From positions 4,841,001 through 4,905,000 of the forward strand of contig OX419755.1 in the NCBI GenBank assembly GCA_948567375.1: 64,000 nt of DNA, given 5' to 3'. Shown piece by piece: positions 10,481 through 22,960 of this stretch. A model generated the notes under the pieces. The model was not told where the DNA came from and searched no databases. It saw only the letters and a list, made by a program, of their open reading frames with translations. A program made the translations under genes and the position numbers. This stretch comes from Lunularia cruciata. Its lineage: Eukaryota; Streptophyta; Marchantiopsida; Lunulariales; Lunulariaceae. How positions within the stretch are numbered: position 1 is the first letter of the stretch; each line of letters starts with the position of its first letter.

Positions 10481-13218
10481 GACAATCTGTTTTGGTTAAG
10501 TGAGGTACATCGGGCAACAAGAAATCTCAATTCTTAAAAGTGCTCACAATTTATACAGGACCGTGCGTAGTGATTGAGGTTCCTGATGAGTTATTTTCAT
10601 TACTCTGAATTTTTGAAGAAATATCTTTTAGTGTGACTGTATTAGGAAGAGTGCGTTTTTAGAGAGAGAGTATTTTTAGAATAAAATATATACTGTCTAT
10701 GTCTATAGTATGTGATAAAACAAGAGACCGAAAATGATATAATCTAGTATGGTAAATTCTTGTACAATATTTAGCAAATGTATTTAGTGTTATGTTCCAC
10801 TGACTGCCAATATTATAGATGTAATTAAGTTTTATATGATTCGTCGCTTTTATGAAAATATGATTAGTATCAAAGATACGTTGTTTGCTATCGCAACGAA
10901 GATTAATCACTCTGCGTTGTTATCAAATGCATTGTTTTTGTGATAGCGAAGATTGTCCACTATGTATTACAATCGCGAACACAATATCTTCGATAGCATC
11001 ATATCCTCCAGTTAGTTAACAAATAAAAGTTCACATGACTCGTTACCCGAAATTAACGAGTCATATTAATTTATATTACATCACAAGCATACCGAGCCAT
11101 ATAAAATTTTATTATATCTAAAATATTACAATAATCACAAGTGAATAAAAAAAGGTATTGTTAAATGACCTCTCTGTTTTACTAAATCGATCAAGTCATT
11201 AGGACTTTGAGTATGGTATTGCATTAATAGATTTTGTGTCCCGGAATACCATAGAGATCACTCTGGACAAAGAGTGCAAGACGAAGTAAAAGTCCGCTTC
11301 AACTATGGTAGAGAGGATCGGTCTTCCTTGCGATGAGCTCTGGAGCAGTGAAAGGTGGGTACTAAGGCAGACGTGGATTTACGGACTCACTGAATGGATC
11401 GGTCTCAAGAGTGGTGAATGATTTAGATGACTTGTACTTGTGCTCATTTTCTATCTTCATTTTGTGGAGTTGATTCGACTTTACAAAACTTCTGAATATT
11501 CAAACAACCGGGGGCAATAGTCAACTCAAGACTATTTCTAGAGGACTTCAAATTGCATGACTTGCTCAGTGGAAACGCCCATATTTGAAGCTGTTGGGTC
11601 AGGACAGCCCATGGACCTGTTCTAAATTTTGTCTCTCACCATCCTACAAGATTTGTTTGCCCCATATTGCTCCTTCTCAATTTAATCACAGATCTCACAC
11701 AGCTGTGCATTGTCATTGAAAGTCTCCTTAAGTCTAAAGTGGTTTTGCTGCAAGATTGGTTGCTCCTCTTCTTTGGAACAGTACAATCTCCAAGCTCACA
11801 CCCCTACATAGATGAAACAAGCTCTTTCTGTGGCCCTTGCAATTTCAGGACTTTCTATTTTACTACAATGTTTGAGTGGATATGCAGTTATGGGAAAGAT
11901 TTCTTTGTCTCTTGGCTGATGTAGCATACTAGAAGATTGAATGGATGAAGAACATTCCTTTCATCTCATGTCAATTTTGCTGGGAATATATCTGGCACCG
12001 GTAATTGTAAATTTTATGTTCGAATGTCTAGGTCCCAACTTGAGTTCTCTTACCTCATCACTCCGAGCGTTTGAAAAATTATTAAACATTGTGCATGCAC
12101 TCTTTACCCTTTTGAACTGAAATTACCATGCATACAAAATACTTTCTCAGCTTGATTCCTAGATAAAAGGTTGTTTGCAAGGCAAAAGTTCTATAAGCAT
12201 GATTGCTTATTCGTCTGCATCTCCTTTACTATTTCACTTTTACTTCATTGAGAGCAAGAACAAATCAGATGAGCTCTTGCTTTACTAGAATCATGCTTAG
12301 AAAAAGTTACATAAGGTTGGTTTTTTCTCTAAAAATGAATAGAAAGAAAAAATTATCACCATAAATTTTATTGATCTATAATACCAATTTTCCCTCAAAA
12401 TAAGGATATCTAGTCTTGAGTGGAAATTGAATTGTTTTATGTAAATAATGATCTCAACAGATAGTTTCATTTGGTTTATATCAACAAGAAGCAAACTTAA
12501 AGTCAAGCCTATATACCTTGTAAAGCATGATCTGTAACAAAAAATCTTATTTGAATGGTATTTTCATAATGTAGCTTATAATGCAAGATGAACCAATTTA
12601 GTGGATTTACTGAGTAGTGGATGAAATAATTCAGATGAACCAATTTAGTCAACCTTGTGGAAGCAAGTGTGCCAAGAATGTTGGGATGCATTTTGCATAC
12701 TCTTTGATGTATGCGTTGCATATATACATGAGTTTGTGTTTGAATCCTTGTGGAGAGAAAGTTGGTATACTCATGTATATAATTGTTGTAAAAGTTTTAT
12801 GGATGTGCTTGGGACGTGACTCGTGAAATGTTATAGATCTCTATCTCTTCCCCTATTGAGTTCCTTCCAACCATTTGAATCTAACATACCCAATGATATC
12901 AAGTTCTTCCACAAATTAAGAATGTGCACGATGTCAAGAAAAGTTCTTACAACACTATCAAACACCTTCCACAAATAAAAATGTCAACGAGAGTTCTTAC
13001 AACACCACCAAACATCCTGATACAAACTGATGCAAATTGATACAAACTGATACAAACTTTAACCATCACTCTAAGAACGACTAATTATTCCTAGATAATA
13101 AAACCCAGTTATATACAACATGAAAAATTGGAATAATGGTAGCTAATTGGAATGATGATCAAAACCATAATCTGTTTCTCCTAAATTCAACATGTAAATT
13201 GATTTCCCCACCTAAAGC
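10481..13218. other. AT-rich spacer
   Basis: No gene recognised in 2.7 kb. The stretch 10640-11160 is very AT-rich. At 13018-13058 a TACAAACTGA-type motif is iterated three to four times. The minus-strand receptor-like gene ends at 13219, so its 3' UTR should lie in the right-hand part. Confidence 0.4.
12862..13030. repeat. Dispersed repeat, copy A (copy B near 26905-27020)
   Basis: TTTGAATCTAACATACCCAA, then TGATATCAA, TTCCACAAAT.AAGAA and CAAACATC.TGAT.CAAA, recurs in the same order and orientation near 26905-27020. In the minus direction the block reads TGTTGGATTCAAA (TGTTAGATTCAAA in this copy), the usual look of an LTR start, so LTR origin is likely but unproven. Confidence 0.45.
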
Positions 13219-16200
13219 TCATAACTGAAAACCGAGGAATTCAAGATGAATTTCAAATATGAATGATTTGATGAACCAGTCCTTTTGGAAGTCATTGCAA
13301 TCGCGCAATGGTTCTTCTGTAATTGCTCTAGCAGCAACGATATCCCCTCTAGCTCCTTCCTCGTCATTCCGGAGGAATTTAATATGCCCTCTATGCTTCA
13401 GGCATTCGTATTCCAACTTTCTGCACATATACCTATCTACCCAGGTAAGTATCTTACTTCCATCTACCTCGCGGTATTCACTATCATATTTGAGTTCTCG
13501 TAAGTCGGCCAGAGCTTTGTCGAGGTCGCTCAAAGCACCTCCCAAGTCCGAAGTCATTTTTTTCAAAACCCCTTCCTCAATTTGTAACTTGATTTGCAGC
13601 TCCTTGCTCCCGTCGTAGCCCCAAATCAAAAGACCATTGTACATTGACAGCAAGTTCCCGTAAGGGTTCTCGCCAAGCATGTACCAATCCCGAGACTTCT
13701 TAAACTCTGCAAGGTCCTCCAGTGCTCCAACATAGTCCCCCATCAATGCTCTCACCTTGTAACAACTGTGGCGAATGATCATGACCCAGCAGACAGGACA
13801 CAAATGAGCGCTCCAGAAATCATGTACTCATTGGAAGCAATAGATCTTTCTTGAATTGCACGGATTAGGAAGCTTTCAAATCGAGAAGTAATACTTGAAA
13901 ATGTGGTACTTGCCTCATGAGCACGCAGCTATAGAAGAATCGCTCATATTTGATGTGAGGATTTTCCGAGATGAACATTCCAGTGTCAAACTTATGGAAT
14001 GTTGTTTCGTAGTCATAGACAATGTCAACTTGCAATGGACTATCGACCATGCGGTTAAAGCTAGCTAAAGCTTGGACGAAACTCCTTTGCTCAGCATATC
14101 CCACGCCCACTCCGAAGTAGTAGAAGTTCCCGTGGATCCTCGGTAGGTGAGCGTTTATTATCTGCTTGACTTCCGAAGGATAGAGAATCGAAATTGCTCT
14201 GCCGACGTAGACCCAGGGCCTATCCACAAATTGAATCTCCCCTGTGTAAGCAGTGGGCTCGTTCCGAATCCAGTCCTTAACCTCAACTTGTTGCACGTCC
14301 TGCTCGTACCATGTCATCTCGTCGTAATGAACATCTTCGCCTTCAACATCTTCAGCAGTCGATGAAGATCCCATCGCTTCTGCCTGAGTTGTCTTGAAGA
14401 ACTTTCTGCCTCCAAGGAGACAGTTCTTCAATCCTGGCACCTTAGAGATGCTTTTGTGTAAAGATGGCTCCACCGCAAAGTTACCCACAAAGACTGCAGC
14501 CACCCCCCAAAACAAATGGTCGTGTCCTTCTCGCGCCTCCACTAACGACTCTAGCAGCTTCGCAACGTTCTCTGTTTTCATCATTATCTTCCTGTTCTCC
14601 GGAAGAAAGGTAAGTCGACCCAAGGCACGGATTGCTTCTACAGGAATGAGACCCTCCTCGTTATATCTACATCTTACGGACGACAAGAGGTCTATTTTAT
14701 GAGACAGTGGATCTGTAAATTCACAAGGTCCACTTCTGACGTAAGGAACGCATTGAAAGCGCTTGACCAAGTTCACAAGGCTAATGAGAAAATCTGGATA
14801 TGCTCCCATCTTCTTAGCGGAGCCAGTTCTTACTGACAGATGGAAAATCTCTGAAGCAATCCTTAGTTTACTAGAGCTAGGGGAAGTTTTAGGGATGTCA
14901 CTCATGCAGTTGTTCAGAGCCTTAAGGATGCCATCATGCTCTAACAATAACTCGCTAATTTCAATCACCGCGGTACCTTCCCCCTCCCCCCTAATGGCCT
15001 TCATGCAGTCCACACAAAATTCTGTACTCGGTAAGCTCATAGATTCAGCCAAAGTAGACGCCATACTCTCTATGGATTCTTTTGACTCATACAACGCTAG
15101 CTCGGAAACTATCTCAACCGCCGTACTGCGGTCAGTACCTTCTATCTCCTTAACTCGTAGGAGTTTCATAAGCTCATCAAAAGTTTTCTGGTAGTCTTTG
15201 GAGAAGGCTGCTTGGTGTTTTCGGGGAAACTTAGGGAAGTCAAGTTCTGGGAGATGATAATCAATAAAGGAATACCTAGTTGTGAACTCGCGAAGGAAGC
15301 TCACAGCTGCTGTTCTCGAACCAGGAATTGTCATCAAAGTGGACGTGGATTCGTCCTCCAAATCTCCTTGACAAACAAACTTGATAATCGCCTGCGCGCA
15401 CAGTTATATTACCGAGACGTTAGAACAAACTCCATTTCTTCCTACTTCACATGCAAAGGTCTGGATACTCCAATGAAGATTTCGGTATCCCTCTACGTTC
15501 GGACCAGAGTCATTGCAACTGGTATTCATAGAAATGTACCTTCTTGGTGGATAACGCTATTCTGTCGTCCAAATTTGGTAGGTTAGGGGTGTCAAGAAGC
15601 AGAAGAAGAGGCTCAATAACCTCTCGTAGAAGAAGCAGTTCATCACCCTGGGCTTTTGCCACTAGATTGTTAAAGCAATTGCTGACCGACGGTGATCTGA
15701 CGATAGCTGTACGTTGTGCTGCAGCCCTTCTTATCGCGTCCTTGAACCCGGAGCCACCATAGAGAAGACCGAAAGATGTAACCAGCTCAAACTCACGCTG
15801 AGCAGACGGTACTTCTGGATGCCCTTGACGTAAGCCTATTTCCCAACCTTGATCGGCATGACCCGTACCTTGAGGATACAACAAAGAATCGAACATGGAG
15901 CTCAATTCTTCCTTCTTCCTCCTTACGATTATATCCCTTTCAAGTTTGTGAATACTGTAGTACCGGATTCTACGATAATGAGGTTTACAATGAATCAACG
16001 ATTTATCCTCCAAATCTTTTCTGAGTTTGACGTACTTCCCTGGGGCGATCTTGATGGATTGGGAGGATAAGCTTAGAAGCGCTTCCGGTACTCCGGTGTT
16101 GGAATCCCAAACCAAGGCCAGGAAAAACAAACGTCTTGAATCTTCGCATAAGGAATCTAGCATGAGTACCATAGAAGAATCAAATGCTCTGGGATAGCTC

Positions 16201-18643
16201 TCTGTGCTGAATTGAACAAAGTCTTCATCCGTTTCTTCATCGTCATCCAGGAAGTCGACGTTGTGTTCTCCACTGGTTTGGGTGGACGCTTGCTCAGGAT
16301 CCTTCTCGATATCGACCAGCTTCTTGTACATGTCCTCCCACGCACGTGGATCGTTTGCACCGTCTCCCTCTTTAGTGCTCATGGCCAAAGCAACATTTCT
16401 GAGAACTAGTGGATGATACTCACAAACCTTAATAACCTTTTCAATTGCTTGCTGAAAACCGAAGCAAAGGAGTATATCAGGTTCTGCAGCGCTTCAGACC
16501 CCAGCGGCAACAGACGCTAACTACATCTGGTAAGGGAAATTGGTCCACTACTGCATCCACTGTTCAATGATCATATAATGCACAATGAATGGGCTAGAGG
16601 ATCTGCACATATATATGCATTCACAACTGTATGGGATGTGGAGCTCTAACAGCCGAAATACTTCTTGGGTGGAGATACAAAATTGGGATGGGTGTGAAAT
16701 TCAAACATCTACGATCATCATGAGACTATCTTCGTGCGGGACCTTCTTTGAAACCGTTATCGTTCAAATGAACTTCATATGTGCGGGACTTGTCTCACCT
16801 GAAGCGGATCCTGCAGAAAGTTACCGTAAGGAAGTGGATCACCGTATGCTGCTAGAATATCCATCGAACGTGACATTGAGGGCCTGACCATCGGAATGTT
16901 CACTGCCGCCAAATGGTTCAACGTGTCGTGTTTCCAAACACCTTGGTTGTTAGATGTTACAAGATACCTGATGCCCTTTCCACGCACAATGAAACTGAAA
17001 AGATATTCTCCTCTCCGAACATCGTCCAGAATTATCAGCACTCTTCGATCTTTCAGCAAATCAGATAGACGCTCTTGAGCACCTGAAAGCCGATTATCAA
17101 CTCTCGCACGATCCAGATTTGACTTCTTCTGAGATCTTGTTCTACCTGCGAATAATTCTAAAATGAGATCGTCAATCAGCTTAGCAAGCTTTTTTTTGAT
17201 ATCACCAGTAACATCTTTTTGAGGGCTACAGTCTACTATGAACACGGCATCAGGTTTCCACTTTTTGTCCTCAAGGCAATCGGGGTCCATGACCATTTGT
17301 AGATCTGGTGGATTCAGGTTTGTGTACCAGTCGGCTACAAACTCTGCCATGCTCGTTTTACCAGTTCCCGGGCCTCCGTACAGATTCACCAACCGATGCC
17401 ACGACGCGTCGTCTGGTACCTCGACTTCGAGGGCATCTGTCAAATCAAGGAACACAGGCCATACTGGCACGTACTTGAGATGCACTTCATAAACAGGTCC
17501 AAATCTCCCGTCTGCTACTATCGTGTTGTCTGATGGGCAGTTTTTGATCAAACGCTCTAACAATCTGTAACTGGTAGAAAATTGAAAGTCGGGCTTACAA
17601 ACATTACGGGGGTTGGCCCCGCTATCGTTGTACCACGTACCAGCGCCCATGCTTCCTGAGGCCAGTTTGACCAGCTTGCTCATCTGCGAACATGTTCATA
17701 CACACACCAGTCAAATTCCAAAAGCACGAACACAAGGAGCAGAAGCTTGCACCTTATCGTTCTTGCTTCCACGAAATTCCTAATCAGTTTATTATTCTAA
17801 TTAACATCATTCTACTTTGTCAGGGATTTCTAGACTGACGAGTCACTTCTAAACCATCCTTGGAGGCTATTGAATTTGTGGCTCATAATGCTGTAGAAAG
17901 ATAAGAAAAGTATAAAAATGAGCACTTACGGATTTGTCTTCCTGCATCCCCTGGACCCCGTATGTTCTCCAGTCGTATTTTTGTTGTACAGCGGCAAATT
18001 TGTGCTGAATTTTCGCAACAGATGCATTCAGCTCTACCACAAAATCCTGGAATCGACTATGATTTAACCGTGAGAATAGTTGGTCACTGAACCGCTTGCA
18101 GATGGTGTTATTCGAGGCGCCAGGTTGGCGATCACGAGTTGCATACTCTTCAATCAGCGTAGATTCAAAATGGGGTGGACCAAAGTAAAAGATACCCCGC
18201 ACGTTCTGTAGAAATGTCTTGATTCGTGTCCGTTCAGACCCCGATCTTGACTTCTCTTCAACTTGATAGGCCGCTTTAAGACAAAGTTGCTGTATAAGTA
18301 GACAACCTATGCTGTGCCCAACAAGAATCGTTGGACGGTTAAAACGCAATTTTTCTCTCAGGCTAAGCACGTCCTTTAGAAGGCTGTCCATAATCAGTCC
18401 AAAATCGGTCAAGCTCTGACGCGTTTGAGCAACCTCCGCACTGTAGTTGATAGCCAAGATTCTAGCATGAGGAAATGTGGATGGTAACCAAACCGCCGGC
18501 CAGCAAATCTTATCGTCTCGGGACATCCAGGTTGAGGTGTGGACACAGGGATCCTCCGCAGATGGCAGTCCATGAAAGAACAGAATGTCCATGTCAGGAT
18601 CACCTTCGGGGTGATGGAGTACACAGAGTTGATCATTCCTGAG
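13219..18643 (-). CDS. Alpha/beta-hydrolase-NB-ARC-ARM/TPR protein (NLR-like), copy 1
   Basis: Five exons on the minus strand (18643-17930, 17683-16799, 16451-15540, 15391-13914, 13765-13219) join in frame to about 1511 residues. The first introns are phase 0, the last phase 2. The true start is not resolved: the first exon begins after a TTTGCAG acceptor, so a short upstream exon is missing. Domains: SERAC1-like hydrolase (1-290) with FFHGL and nucleophile elbow GHSIG (Ser about 111); where the family has A(D/N)H before the (C/T)KP motif, this copy has ANPRNVCKP, so the expected catalytic His is Pro (about 263). NB-ARC: P-loop GGPGTGKTS (about 341), kinase-2 VLIILDDV, GIRYLVTS, GLPL-like CEYHPLVL, then a winged-helix-like part ending in IHKLERD in place of MHD. 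The C-terminal half is ARM-like helical repeats, then TPR-like repeats; there are no LRRs. The last intron uses a GC donor (AG|GCAAGT, 13912-13913). Its divergent paralog lies at 30508-35864. A role in immune sensing is inferred from the domain family. Confidence 0.85.
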
Positions 18644-19300
18644 CTGCAAACCGGGCGTTGATCACACAGTCAAGCTCACATTTCAGCGAAGTCTGTTGAC
18701 CTGTGCTTCTCAAAATTCTATGTAGGTTATAAATCTCAAACAGAATTAGTAAAATTTGAACATTTTGCTGACTCCATCTAGGAGACTTCCCAACAGCCGT
18801 CGAGTTTCATGAAGACATTCACATTTAAGCACGTAAGAATTGCAGCCTTAATAAGAAACCTGCATTGCGCGCGATGCTGCTGAGTCCCTGCTTCGGAATT
18901 TGAGCAACGTCTGCTAAGATCTTTGGACTGGCTTTGTTCGCGGGGAAGAAGACTGGTCCACCTCCAAAAATACCTGCGTTGCTCTCCTAGCCGCTGAAGC
19001 ACTGACCCGAGCTCGGGGTCCACCTCATTCTCTGCCTACTAAGATCCTCCATGAAGAGATTCTCGTGGGTGAGAATGATCTGGGGAACCGTGGATAAGTT
19101 GCAGCTTCTCTGACATACCTGCACTGCGACCAGAGCAGTGCGAGCTCAGTCCTTGCTTCAAGCTTGAGCAATTCGAATTTCTCCTCGAGATGTAGGGGAG
19201 GAAGACACTACTCTTGAGCACTAGAGCTGAAGTCTGCAGACGCTAGTGAAAAACTAGCTGATGTCTGCAGTTTCAGAGCCGAATTGTCAGTCTTCAGTTA
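18644..19300. other. 5' flank of copy 1, with possible unplaced exons
   Basis: On the minus strand several exon-like pieces end at plausible donors: one reads LEEKFELLKLEARTELALL and ends GTGCAG|GTATGT (about 19118), another reads VDPELGSVLQRLGEQR (about 18980-19020). They resemble one another at their ends (..GCAG|GT) but have no in-frame ATG, so I cannot join them to the gene. They may be leader exons, a decayed N-terminal coiled coil, or chance. Confidence 0.3.
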
Positions 19301-19370
19301 GCAATATGACAATCCTTTTCAGAGAGTGTGTGGCCTCCGCAATATGACAATCCTTTCAAAGAGTGTGTAG
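19301..19370. repeat. Short tandem duplication (about 37 bp)
   Basis: GCAATATGACAATCCTTT followed by (C)AGAGAGTGTGTGGCC occurs twice head to tail with few differences. It directly abuts the foldback repeat to its right. Confidence 0.65.
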
Positions 19371-19684
19371 CCTACCGAAGGACGATTGATATATCCTGTA
19401 TATTTCCAAGAGTGGAAGTACCCTCAAGACCGATGGTCACCTAATGATATCGTCAGGTGATCGATCACCTCACGATGAAAAAGTTTGAGTTTGACCCATT
19501 CTCGGATTCCACTAGCGGATATAATCCAGTAGAGCAGATATTATACTGTGCCCTACTGCACTACATTATATCTGCTAGTGGAATCGGCGATTCGGTCAAA
19601 CTTGTTTGTAGTTCGGTCACCACCGCTCTTGAGGATACATCTAACCTTGGAAATATATAGAATATATCAATCTCGAAGGTAGAC
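19371..19684. repeat. Foldback (long inverted repeat) element, MITE-like
   Basis: The left arm starting CTACCGAAGGACGATTGATA is matched by the reverse complement of the right arm ending TATATCAATCTCGAAGGTAG. Matching blocks continue inward: ATATTTCCAAG, CCTCAAGA, GGT(G/-)ACC, AGTTTGACC, GATTCCACTAGC.GATATAAT and CAGTAG. The loop is near 19535-19550. The arms are about 150 bp each with some mismatches. A separate perfect 16-bp palindrome AGGTGATCGATCACCT lies inside the left arm. I could not identify a target-site duplication. It sits just outside the 5' end of receptor-like copy 1. Confidence 0.75.
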
Positions 19685-21039
19685 TTCAAAACTTCAATGG
19701 AGACGGTCAAACGCGAACCTGTCGGTCGTGGCATGGTTTGATCCTTTAGCCGGGCCACCTTAGAGGTTGTATTATAGGTGGTCTTCTTTGCAAGATTTAG
19801 AAATGACAAGTACTACAATATAAAACCTTCTTCAGTTTTTTTAACATCTGATCATGTTATCAAGAATAACTATTTCGTATCTCGTACGTCAAGATCAAAG
19901 AATCATAACATCGTGCTATTCCTAAACCTCGAAGGTGGACGCAAGCATCAAATTTATAAATTGCAAACTTTCAAGCAGATTGCGGACAAGACGTTCAATC
20001 GTGCTGTTTCTTTTGGATTCCGCCTGTGTCAAGCCATGACCAATAACGATCTAACTTGAAGGTTGAAAGTTCAAACTGTACTCATTGCTTTAATCATAAT
20101 TCTCATTAATTACTTTTTCTAGTGTGATAAGGTTCCATCTAAGTTCGGTCTACCTAACTCCATTTTAGTTATTCGTTTTTGAGTGTGTTATTAGTTTAAA
20201 TAACATGGTCCCTATGACTCATTACCTTATAGATGAAGTATAGTTATCCATGATAAATCGGTGGTACCATGGGAAAGTGTATATAGCACAAGAAGGAGCG
20301 TTGTATACAAGAACACAAATTGGGCAGATTTGTATATGGTAAGAGAAAATTATATAATAATAGTAGATGTTACAGTTATATATCTCATACTTAATGCAGT
20401 TTAAATGGAATGATTGTTAGAAACTTACACATATATATACAGATAAGAATTGTTGGAAAAACACACACAAACAACCGAAGCATCGGATGTGGATGCACTC
20501 GGTTCACTTTTTGTCTTGGAAGTAAAGTCCACAGCTAAACACCTCACCGTCAATTTTTACTGAATATTGCACATACTATACAATGTAATTTGTGATGTCG
20601 CTCTAAACTATCGAAACCCCAAGGATTCTACAAACTGAATCAAATTCTGGTTGAAACCTGGATAATGCTTTATAGGAGTCTTCTTCATCTTTGTATATAT
20701 AATCCTTAAACACATGGTACTCATATGACACAAAAAAACTCATACTCTAATACCTAATAAGTATTCCTGGGTAAAAAATCCAAAACAAATACAACTATCT
20801 AAGCTTTGGCTTGTATTCTACCTAACCAATTATTTCCTAGAAATAACCAAGTAATTCATAAAAAATGTTACATTTAATCACCATTCTAAATAAGCAATGT
20901 TGGATGTTGAGCAAGTTCATGTACTATTTGAACTTCTCAATGATAACAGGTTTTCTCCACACGTTTATTACATTTACCATTGTTTATATCTTTTGTAGAC
21001 AAATTTCACAACTTACCACGATGTCCGTTGTGTTATGGT
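19685..21039. other. Spacer between foldback and Copia remnant
   Basis: No gene recognised. The short open stretch at 19778-20059 has no motif. The part after about 20450 may be terminal sequence of the Copia element to its right, but I cannot show an LTR boundary. Confidence 0.35.
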
Positions 21040-22960
21040 ATCTTCCATCAGTGTGCTTTATTCAAGAGCAGTACAGTTAGTTTCTAGCTAAGTAAATAGC
21101 AGTCTGGTTATCACAATGCAATTTCGACTTCAATTGCATAAATCTAAAGGCTAACCTCTATAATCATACACACTCTTTTGCCTGCTTTAGTTATAGCAAT
21201 ATATTGTTGTCTCTTTGGTAGAAAAGCAATCATAGGCAAAAGAGTAGACTTCTAACTCACAAGGCCTCAGACAAGTAAAGAAATAGTGTATTGTGGACCT
21301 TCTCTTATCAAGATCTCCAAGTTAGCATCTCAAAATCCTATGATGACTCCTTGCACCTTGGCGACATCAAAGATAACACCAACATCAATTGTCCTTTTCA
21401 ACGGACAAAGTACCCATTTCACTATTTCACATTGTTTGTTTCTGGGATAATCTATATATTTACTCACTACCAACATCCATTTCCTTTTTCAAGTAACAAA
21501 GTATCCATCTCAGTATGGCTAATCCATTTCATGGATCAGCCATATCAACTCACTACCAATATCCATAATCCCTTTCATCCATTCCGCTATCTATATATCT
21601 ATTCACTACCAACATCCATTGTCGTTTCAAGTAAAGGAAGTATCCATTTCACTATGGCTGATCCAGTTCATGGATCAGCCATATTAATTCACTACCAATA
21701 TCCAGTATCCGCTCCTGCATTGCTCCACTCCTCCCGTCCTCAATTAATTCTCCCCCTATTATTTTTCACTCGCTTCATGGTTAGTACTTGACTTTTGATC
21801 TCCTGTGTTCCTGCCCGACTCCAGACTACAGCTTACTTACAGCTTACTTTCTTTGTCTACGCGGTGCTTATTGCCCAATGTATTTATTTCTCGAATTCTA
21901 TCACATAGACGTGACCAAATACACGTTGTTTAATAGTTCTTCATATATAGAGTTATATACGTTGTTCTCATTTTTTGGAATTATGCCTTTGCTTCAGGTT
22001 ACAAGCTATGCATTCTATCACTACTTAACACTATTCTCATATTGAGCATATTTTGGTTACTTTTCATATGCACTTAATGAGTTCAGGATCATCCGTTCTA
22101 GGAATTGCTTTTGCTCTCTAGGACCAATATCCTTTTCAAGTACAAAGTATTTATTTTATTGTTTCCCACTATTGCTTTCCCAGATCAGCTATATATCTAC
22201 TCACTATGTTAATAACACATGAGATATCTGGCTAATATAGACCATTGCATACATTAAGTTCCCAATAGCATTGACATAGGGAATACTAAACATGAATCTC
22301 CTTCCTTCTTCATGGAAAAGATATCAGTACCAATCATAATCTAAAATAAATTGCTACAATATAACTTATAAGTTTGGTGCTCTCAGTACAAAACAAAACA
22401 GGTGGTAGCTTTTTAAGTACTTTTTTAGCATTCATGGTTTATGAATGCTCCTATATTTATGAATATCAATCATAAGTGCTCCCTTTAGAGGACCTAAGTC
22501 CTTCATGTTGAACTCCTTACTCAATTGGATTTTAACATCTTTACCTCTACCATGTCCGCTGGCAAAATGAACATATCATCCACATATAGTATTAGGCTCA
22601 TCAAATCAAAGAATTATTTCCCTATAGCTTCTTGGAATACACATTGCAATCCAGCTCACTTTGCCTACATTTTTGTTTTACCATAAAAATATATAATTTT
22701 TTACACCATTCTCCCATTCTCCTTCTTTGGTGTTACAAAACCTCTGGCTAATGTGAGTAAATCTCTTCTTCAAACTATTAAGTCAAGAAAAAAATTGTAA
22801 CATCTACCTTCTCTAGCTCTAGTATTATTAAATTCTACAACTTCTAACCATGTATGGAAGATATCTTTACTATTGTGAGAAGATCTCATTGAAGTCAATA
22901 CTTTTGTTTTGGAAATTCCCCTTTGCTACAAGCACTGCCTTATATTTTTATTTACTTACT
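21040..22960 (-). pseudogene. Ty1/Copia retrotransposon pol remnant (RT and RNase H)
   Basis: On the minus strand, 22680-22440 reads as a Copia reverse transcriptase core: DCNVYSKKL, LILYVDDMFIL with the YVDD catalytic motif intact, then, after a frameshift, IQLSKEFNMKDLGPLKGAL. Further along the minus strand, 21280-21050 reads QQYIAITKAGK and, in shifted frames, HCDNQTAIYLA, the RNase H signature of Copia. Stops and frameshifts interrupt both parts, so it is non-functional. Distance between YVDD and RNase H is about 1.3 kb, roughly twice the usual, because a repeat array lies between them. Confidence 0.75.
21378..22205. repeat. Hairpin-bearing repeat array inside the Copia remnant
   Basis: A unit with ACTCACTACCAACATCCATT, TTTCAAGTAA.AAAGTATCCAT and TATGGCTGATCC..GGATCAGCCA occurs in full twice (about 21462 and 21601) and in partial form before (about 21378) and after (about 22127). 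The segment 21655-21681 is a perfect hairpin: TGGCTGATCC, a 7-base loop, then GGATCAGCCA. The copy at 21515-21541 has one mismatch. The array separates the RT and RNase H parts of the element. Confidence 0.65.

Noticed and set aside
21291-21791. A 166-codon plus-strand open frame as a gene
   Set aside because: It consists of the hairpin-bearing repeat units within the minus-strand Copia remnant and has no domain.
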